The translations under genes and the position numbers were made by a program. The notes below the pieces were generated by a model. That model saw only the letters and a list, made by a program, of their open reading frames with translations, was not told the origin of the DNA and searched no databases. From contig CAYSDI010000107.1 of the NCBI GenBank assembly GCA_964429745.1, positions 1-11,168 on the forward strand: 11,168 bases of DNA, written 5' to 3'. This DNA is from WGOA01 sp964429745 (GTDB lineage: Bacteria; Bacteroidota; Bacteroidia; Chitinophagales; BACL12). Shown here piece after piece: positions 6,792-11,168 of the stretch. The first letter of the stretch is position 1; every line of letters starts with the position of its first letter.

Positions 6792-9700
6792 TTAGCGTCG
6801 CAGCGTTATGGAACCGGTCAACAGCGCTTTGGGCTGTTGCGGATCCAGGGTGAGCAGATAGAAGTAGGTGCCTTCGGGCAAGACCAGCGAACCGGAAATC
6901 CCGTCCCAGTCATTGTTATAAGGAGCGGCCTGGAACACCACGTCGCCCCAGCGGTTGACAATGCTGAGCGCATGGTCAGGGTAAAAGTCCAGGCCCAGGA
7001 TGCGGAACACGTCGTTTTTGCCGTCGCCATTGGGCGAAAAGCCCCCGGCCACGAGCAACTGATCGTGGTAAAGGGTAAGTCTGACGGTTGCCTCCGCCGA
7101 TTCCGTTCCGTCCGCGTTGCAAACGCTGTAGCGCAGCGAGTCCAGCCCGGCAAAGTAGGGCGAAGGGCTGTAGCGCAGTTGACCATTGCTTTCTATGCTG
7201 ACGGCACCGAAGGCTGGAGCCACCAGCACTTGCAGGCAGGCCGCTTCGGCTTCCGGGGCATCGTTGTCCAGGACAGGCAGCAGGCCTTCGGCGCTGACTG
7301 CCAGCGTGTACGCATCGTCAATGGCGTAGAACGGCGCCGCGATGCAGGTCACCTGCAGGGTCACGCGCGCTTCGGCGCAGAGACCGGTCAGGTCGCAGAC
7401 CTGGTAGGTAAAGCTGTCCGTTCCGCACCAACCATTTTCCGGCTGGTACGTATAAAGGCCCGCTGACTCGGTTGCGGTACCGCGCGTTGGCAGGCTGAGC
7501 AGGCTCATGGAAGCCGGGTCCAGGTCGCCGTCTACGTCGTAGTCGTTGATCAGGAGGTCAAGCAACACGTCAAGGATCAGGTCGGTGTCCTGGTCGCCGC
7601 TGGCAGAATCCGGCAAGGCCACGGGAGCATCGGCCACGGGCAGCACTTGCAGGTAAACGGTGGCCGTGTCGCACAAGGCCGGGGTTGCCGCGTCGCAGAC
7701 TTGGTAGCGGAAGCTGTCCACGCCGTTGAAATCGGGCGAAGGGATGTAGCGCCACGGAGCAGCACCCGCGCCGGAAAGCAGGGTTCCGGACCAGGGCCCT
7801 TCAACCGGAATAAGGCTGCCTAAATCCAGCAGGTCTTCAGCATCGGTATCGTTGGTCCACACGGCAAAGTCTACGAGGCTGTCTTCCAGCACGGTAACGA
7901 AATCGGGATTGGCCGTCGGGGCCGTGTTGATGGGCGGCACCCAGCCCACGTAGATGAACACCAGCGCGGTATCGCAGCGCGCAGGCAGCGGGAAGCCGTC
8001 GTCGCAGACCGAATAGGCCAGCATATCGGTTCCGATAAAGCTGTCGTTGGGGGTGTACAGCAGCGCACCGGTCAATGGATCATAGCTGGCAATGCCGTTC
8101 AGCGGAGGGCTGACCAAGCTTGCAGTAAAAGCATCGATAGCGCCATCTATATCGCTGTCGTTCAAGAGGATAAACACGGTAACTGCCGTGTCCATGCCCG
8201 TGTAAGCCGTGTCGTTCAGCGCGCTTGGAGCGTCGTTAACCGGAATGACCCGAACCAGCACCCAAGCGCTGTCGCACTTGGTACTTACGCCGTTGTCGCA
8301 GATGCGGTAGGCGAAACTATCCAGGCCATTGACGTCCGGGTTGGGCGTGAACAGCACGGTGCCGGTCAGCGGATTCACGACGGCAGCGGCTTGGAGCGGT
8401 CCCGACCAAATGCTCAGCGATGCCGGAACCAGGGCCCCATCGGGATCGCTGTCGTTGGCCAGCACGCTCAAAACGACCGCGTTGTCTTCAAAGACGGAAG
8501 CGGTGTCGCGGAGCGCAATCGGCTTTACGTTGGGCGGCGGCGGCACTTCAAACACGGTGAACACCATCCAGGCGCTGTCGCAGGCGGCCGGGAGCGGGGT
8601 GCCGTCATCGCAGATTTGGTACAGCGCAGAATCGCTGCCAAAGAAACCAGGCGCGGGTGTGTAGGTTGTCGTGCCACTTCCAGCATCAAATGAGATACTG
8701 CCATTTAACGCACTGACGATGATGCTAAAAGAGGTAACATCAATGTTGCCGTCCAGATCGGTATCGTTGGCCAGCGGTGTCACGGCAATAGGGCTGTCCT
8801 GGAAGCCGGAAGCCGTGTCGTCCAGTGCTATGGGTGGGTCGTTGACCGGCAACACGTCTATAAAGACGGTGGCTTGGCTGCAACCCGCCGGGATGCCATC
8901 GTCGCAAACGCGGTAGCGCAGGGAGTCGGGTCCAACATAATTTGCGTCGGGAGCGTAGCGCACTTCGCCCGTTGCCGGATTGAGCACTGTAATGCCGTGC
9001 GCCGGACCCGCGATGACCGTCACGCTGGCCGGGTCAGCAAGGCCGTCCGGGTCCGTGTCGTTGACCAGCACGTTCAGCCAGGTAGGCGTGTCTTCGAGCA
9101 CGGCAAAGGCATCATCGGCCGCGCTCACCGCATCGTTGACCGGAATGACCAGGATGACCAGCAGCGCCTCGCCGCAAGTAGCTGGTAGCGGTGTTCCGTC
9201 GTCGCAAGCGCTGTAACGGAGGCTGTCGGTGCCAAAAAAGTCGGGCGAAGGGGTGTAAAGCACCTGGCCAGTTCCGGGGTCAACCGCTGCCGTGCCGTTG
9301 TAAGGGCCAGAGACGATGGCCACCGTTGCCGGTACCATCAATCCGTCAATATCGCTGTCGTTAGCCAGCACATTCGTGCTTATGGGCAGGTCCTCATCGG
9401 TGACGTTGACGTCGTCTGTTAATGTTGGCGCATCATTGAGCGGCAATACCGTGATGGCCAGGCGGGCCTCATCGCAAGTGCTGGGAATTTGATCGTCGCA
9501 GATGCGGTACTGCAGCGAATCCAAGCCGTTGAAGTTGGGATTGGGCGTGTATTGCAGGCCGCCGGTGGCCGGGAAAATGACCACCACACCGTGCAAGGGC
9601 CCGCTGACTAAAGCCAGACTTGCCGTGTCCAGGCGGTTTTCAGGATCAACATCGTTGTTGAGCGGAAAGGTCACGAAGGCGTTGTCTTCGAAGGTAGTCT

Positions 9701-11168
9701 CCGTGTCATCGAGCGCCAGAACCGGGTCGTTGATCTCTTCTACGCGCACGATTACCCAGGCTTCCGAGCACGCTTGTGGCAGCGGAAAGCCGGTGTCGCA
9801 GACCTGGTAGCGGAAAGAATCCAGGCCGCTGAAGTCAAGATTCGGGGTATAGGTAACCGTGCCGCTGAGCAAGTCAACGCTGGCCGTGCCGTTTACCGGG
9901 GCTACTGCAATGCTGACGCTGGCTGGGTTAAGGCCTGCGTCGGGGTCGCTGTCATTGCCCAACACCACGATGCCGATCGGCATGTCTTCAAGGGTGGTGG
10001 CTGAGTCCGTTACGGCCAGGGGTGCATCGTTAACCGGGGTGATCGTGAACAATACCCAGCCCGTGTCGCAGCTTGCGGGGCAGGCGGGGGGGCAGATGAC
10101 ATAAGCCGCAGAGTCCAGGCCGTAGTAATTCGGTTGTGGGGTGTAGGTGGCGTTTCCCCCGGCGTCCCAACTGACGGCCCCGTGCAGCGGCGGCGTGTGC
10201 GGGTAAAATTCCAGCGAACCCACCACCCCGTCATTGGCGACGGCGTTGAGGCTGCCGCTGCCGTCCTCGGTTAAGGTTAGTGCGTCGCTGTTAGCGGAAA
10301 GTATGCCCGGCGTGTAAACTGTGACCAGAATGTTGTCGCTGTTGGGGCAGCATCCACCCGCAGTAGACGTGACCGTATAGACCGTAGTTGTGACAGGGTT
10401 AGCCCAAGGCGAATTGCAGTTGGTGCAACTCAGCCCCGCTGCCGGCGACCAGGTATAGGGCCCCGGTCCGGTGGCCGTGAGGCGCACTGAATCGCCGGGG
10501 CAAATGGTCCGGTCCGGCCCGCCCACCACCCGGCCGCGCACGTTCACATACACCCAGGCCGACCCGCACTGCGCTGGCCAGGGATGCCCGTCGTCGCAGA
10601 TTTGGTACCGAAAGGAATCCAGCCCCGTGTACCCGCTGGTCGGAACATACAAAACCCGGCCCAAGGGGCCGGTAAGCGGTGTCGCCGAGCCATGGCTCGG
10701 CGGCGTCAGGATGCTGATGCTGTTCGGGTTGATGTTGCCCAGCGGGTCCAACGGATCGTCGTCGTTGAGCGCCACCCGAATGAACGCGTTGGACCCCTCC
10801 AACAAACTGTCAAAGTCATCGTTGATGACCGGCGGGTCGTTGATCGGGTAAATGGTAATGGTGACCTGCGCCGTATTGGTCAAACCCGTGAAGTCAGCGA
10901 TTTGATAGCGAAACTGGTCAAACCCGTGATAATTGGGGTTGGGCGTGTACACCACCGCGTGCGTGACCGGATCCACCACCGCTGTGCCGTTGATGGGCGG
11001 GTTGATGAGAACCAGCGAATTGGAATCCAGGTCGCCGTCAACATCCACGTCATTGACCAACACCTGAATGGGCTTGGTAAAATCTTCGGATGTCCAGTCG
11101 ATGTCGTTGGCGGCCAAGGGCTGGTTCTGGGCGGAGGCTAGTTGGTGCGCTAAGAGACTGAGTGTCAG
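6792..11168 (-). CDS. Giant cadherin-like/Big_9 repeat surface adhesin with type B T9SS C-terminal domain (5' end outside window)
   Basis: The frame is open from the TAA at 6792-6794 to the right edge of the window, so at least 1,458 residues are visible and only the extreme N-terminus is missing. The codons at 11121-11168 read LTLSLLAHQLASAQNQ, the end of a Sec signal peptide with probable cleavage at ASA-Q. A TTG at 11117 is therefore not the start. The mature protein has 13 repeats of about 91-106 residues. A typical one opens NDAPxAxDD, then ED-x-P, ND-x-D-x-DG, TG-x-V-x-YTPNPDFxGxDSxRYxxCDDG, and Cys. A PKD/Ig-like module sits between repeats 2 and 3, and a gliding-motility-associated type B C-terminal domain ends the protein. 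The likely role is a T9SS-displayed adhesin or stalk, comparable in logic to SprB, secreted with the SprF-type protein encoded next. Its binding target cannot be inferred. It is the first visible gene of the operon; its promoter lies beyond the window. Confidence 0.92.
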   Translation of the reverse strand: MTLSLLAHQLASAQNQPLAANDIDWTSEDFTKPIQVLVNDVDVDGDLDSNSLVLINPPINGTAVVDPVTHAVVYTPNPNYHGFDQFRYQIADFTGLTNTAQVTITIYPINDPPVINDDFDSLLEGSNAFIRVALNDDDPLDPLGNINPNSISILTPPSHGSATPLTGPLGRVLYVPTSGYTGLDSFRYQICDDGHPWPAQCGSAWVYVNVRGRVVGGPDRTICPGDSVRLTATGPGPYTWSPAAGLSCTNCNSPWANPVTTTVYTVTSTAGGCCPNSDNILVTVYTPGILSANSDALTLTEDGSGSLNAVANDGVVGSLEFYPHTPPLHGAVSWDAGGNATYTPQPNYYGLDSAAYVICPPACPASCDTGWVLFTITPVNDAPLAVTDSATTLEDMPIGIVVLGNDSDPDAGLNPASVSIAVAPVNGTASVDLLSGTVTYTPNLDFSGLDSFRYQVCDTGFPLPQACSEAWVIVRVEEINDPVLALDDTETTFEDNAFVTFPLNNDVDPENRLDTASLALVSGPLHGVVVIFPATGGLQYTPNPNFNGLDSLQYRICDDQIPSTCDEARLAITVLPLNDAPTLTDDVNVTDEDLPISTNVLANDSDIDGLMVPATVAIVSGPYNGTAAVDPGTGQVLYTPSPDFFGTDSLRYSACDDGTPLPATCGEALLVILVIPVNDAVSAADDAFAVLEDTPTWLNVLVNDTDPDGLADPASVTVIAGPAHGITVLNPATGEVRYAPDANYVGPDSLRYRVCDDGIPAGCSQATVFIDVLPVNDPPIALDDTASGFQDSPIAVTPLANDTDLDGNIDVTSFSIIVSALNGSISFDAGSGTTTYTPAPGFFGSDSALYQICDDGTPLPAACDSAWMVFTVFEVPPPPNVKPIALRDTASVFEDNAVVLSVLANDSDPDGALVPASLSIWSGPLQAAAVVNPLTGTVLFTPNPDVNGLDSFAYRICDNGVSTKCDSAWVLVRVIPVNDAPSALNDTAYTGMDTAVTVFILLNDSDIDGAIDAFTASLVSPPLNGIASYDPLTGALLYTPNDSFIGTDMLAYSVCDDGFPLPARCDTALVFIYVGWVPPINTAPTANPDFVTVLEDSLVDFAVWTNDTDAEDLLDLGSLIPVEGPWSGTLLSGAGAAPWRYIPSPDFNGVDSFRYQVCDAATPALCDTATVYLQVLPVADAPVALPDSASGDQDTDLILDVLLDLLINDYDVDGDLDPASMSLLSLPTRGTATESAGLYTYQPENGWCGTDSFTYQVCDLTGLCAEARVTLQVTCIAAPFYAIDDAYTLAVSAEGLLPVLDNDAPEAEAACLQVLVAPAFGAVSIESNGQLRYSPSPYFAGLDSLRYSVCNADGTESAEATVRLTLYHDQLLVAGGFSPNGDGKNDVFRILGLDFYPDHALSIVNRWGDVVFQAAPYNNDWDGISGSLVLPEGTYFYLLTLDPQQPKALLTGSITLRR
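6795..7061 (-). other. Type B (gliding-motility-associated, CHU_C-like) C-terminal domain of the adhesin
   Basis: The last 89 residues of the adhesin carry the diagnostic landmarks of the type B domain: GGFSPNGDGKNDVFRI, then FYPDHALSIVNRWGDVVF, NNDWDG, and LPEGTYFYLLTL ahead of a final strand ending in RR. In Flavobacterium, proteins with this domain type are secreted by the T9SS with help from SprF-like proteins. Confidence 0.93.
7062..11117 (-). repeat. Thirteen cadherin-like/Big_9-type protein repeats, arranged as an alternating two-domain super-repeat
   Basis: Approximate repeat bounds, reading down the gene: R1 11117-10842, R2 10841-10524, R3 10304-10032, R4 10031-9732, R5 9731-9438, R6 9437-9138, R7 9137-8844, R8 8843-8532, R9 8531-8238, R10 8237-7929, R11 7928-7635, R12 7634-7344, R13 7343-7062. 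The PKD-like module occupies 10523-10305. R2-R12 each hold a Cys pair flanking the last beta-hairpin. The intervening residue counts for R2-R11 are 9,7,9,7,9,7,9,7,9,7, then 5 in R12. R1 has no pair and R13 keeps only the first Cys. The residues around the mid-repeat Gly also alternate: NG in R4, R6, R8 and R10, against HG in R3, R5 and R7, QA in R9 and SG in R11. R8 and R10 both end with a longer Pro-rich linker (VPPPP; WVPPI). Confidence 0.88.
10305..10523 (-). other. PKD/Ig-like module inserted between adhesin repeats 2 and 3
   Basis: About 73 residues (199-271 counting from the TTG at 11117) do not follow the cadherin-like repeat. They read TICPGDSVRLTATGPGPYTW, then SPAAGLSCTNCNSPWANP, then a TTTVYTVTSTAGGCCPNSDN strand pair. 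This is the common Bacteroidota PKD/Ig-like module found in proteins with CHU_C-type C-terminal domains. It carries five Cys (IC, CxxC, CC), so it is also likely disulfide-bonded. Confidence 0.7.

Noticed and set aside
6777..7466. A 229-codon plus-strand open frame opposite the adhesin end, and similar plus-strand frames opposite the OmpA gene (e.g. 3160-3747, 4837-5349).
   Set aside because: They lie antisense to clearly real, domain-rich genes, have no recognisable domain or signal, and their composition (many R, A, V, Q) is what a GC-rich antisense frame gives.
7062..10841. Regular ~300-bp periodicity that might suggest a CRISPR or satellite array.
   Set aside because: The period is explained by protein domain repeats in one open frame; DNA copies are diverged and there are no short exact repeats with unique spacers.
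10842..11117. Repeat 1 as a separate domain type because it lacks the Cys pair.
   Set aside because: It keeps the rest of the repeat pattern (ED, NDVDVDG, NGTAVVDP, YTPNPNYHGFDQFRYQ), so it is the same fold without the staple.
1..11168. tRNA, rRNA, insertion sequences, phage genes or a known defence system.
   Set aside because: No tRNA-like cloverleaf, transposase motif, terminal repeats with target duplication, or nuclease/defence domain was seen; the window is fully accounted for by envelope and secretion genes.

Overview
The window reads as a piece of a high-GC Bacteroidota chromosome (GC well above half by eye). The main evidence is type IX secretion system (T9SS) material. There is a secreted metalloprotease with a type A C-terminal sorting domain, a giant surface protein with a type B (gliding-motility-associated, CHU_C-like) C-terminal domain, a PorP/SprF-family outer-membrane protein, and a PorE/SprD-like OmpA-family protein. 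Genus cannot be fixed from the sequence. A Saprospiria-like or other GC-rich Bacteroidota lineage would fit.

Layout. (1) 41-2470, plus strand: secreted M14 zinc carboxypeptidase with signal peptide, prodomain-like N-terminus, catalytic domain, jelly-roll-like region and type A T9SS C-terminal domain. (2) 2471-2542: short convergent gap with a stem-loop that could serve both strands. (3) 2543-3013, minus: small lipocalin-like lipoprotein. (4) 3014-3156: 143-bp gap with a weak promoter candidate and a perfect 7-bp-stem hairpin. (5) 3157 to beyond 11168, minus strand: a three-gene operon transcribed right to left. It holds a giant repeat adhesin (stop at 6792), then a PorP/SprF protein 3 bp downstream, then an OmpA-family protein whose start codon overlaps the SprF stop by one base.

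The operon looks like a self-contained surface-display unit. The adhesin crosses the inner membrane by a Sec signal whose end is visible at the window edge. Its type B C-terminal domain would be handled by the dedicated PorP/SprF partner, and the OmpA protein would anchor the apparatus to peptidoglycan. T9SS core genes (porK/L/M/N, sov/sprA, porV) are not in this window and must be elsewhere.

The most interesting structure is inside the adhesin. Its 13 cadherin-like/Big_9-type repeats are not equivalent. From repeat 2 to repeat 11 the loop between a conserved Cys pair alternates strictly 9, 7, 9, 7... residues, and other positions alternate with it. The array is therefore a two-domain super-repeat of about 198 residues, with a probable disulfide staple in 11 of 13 domains. 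Second in interest is the OmpA protein, which ends in an extra SPOR-like domain and carries six in-frame 12-bp tandem repeats inside its beta-propeller region.
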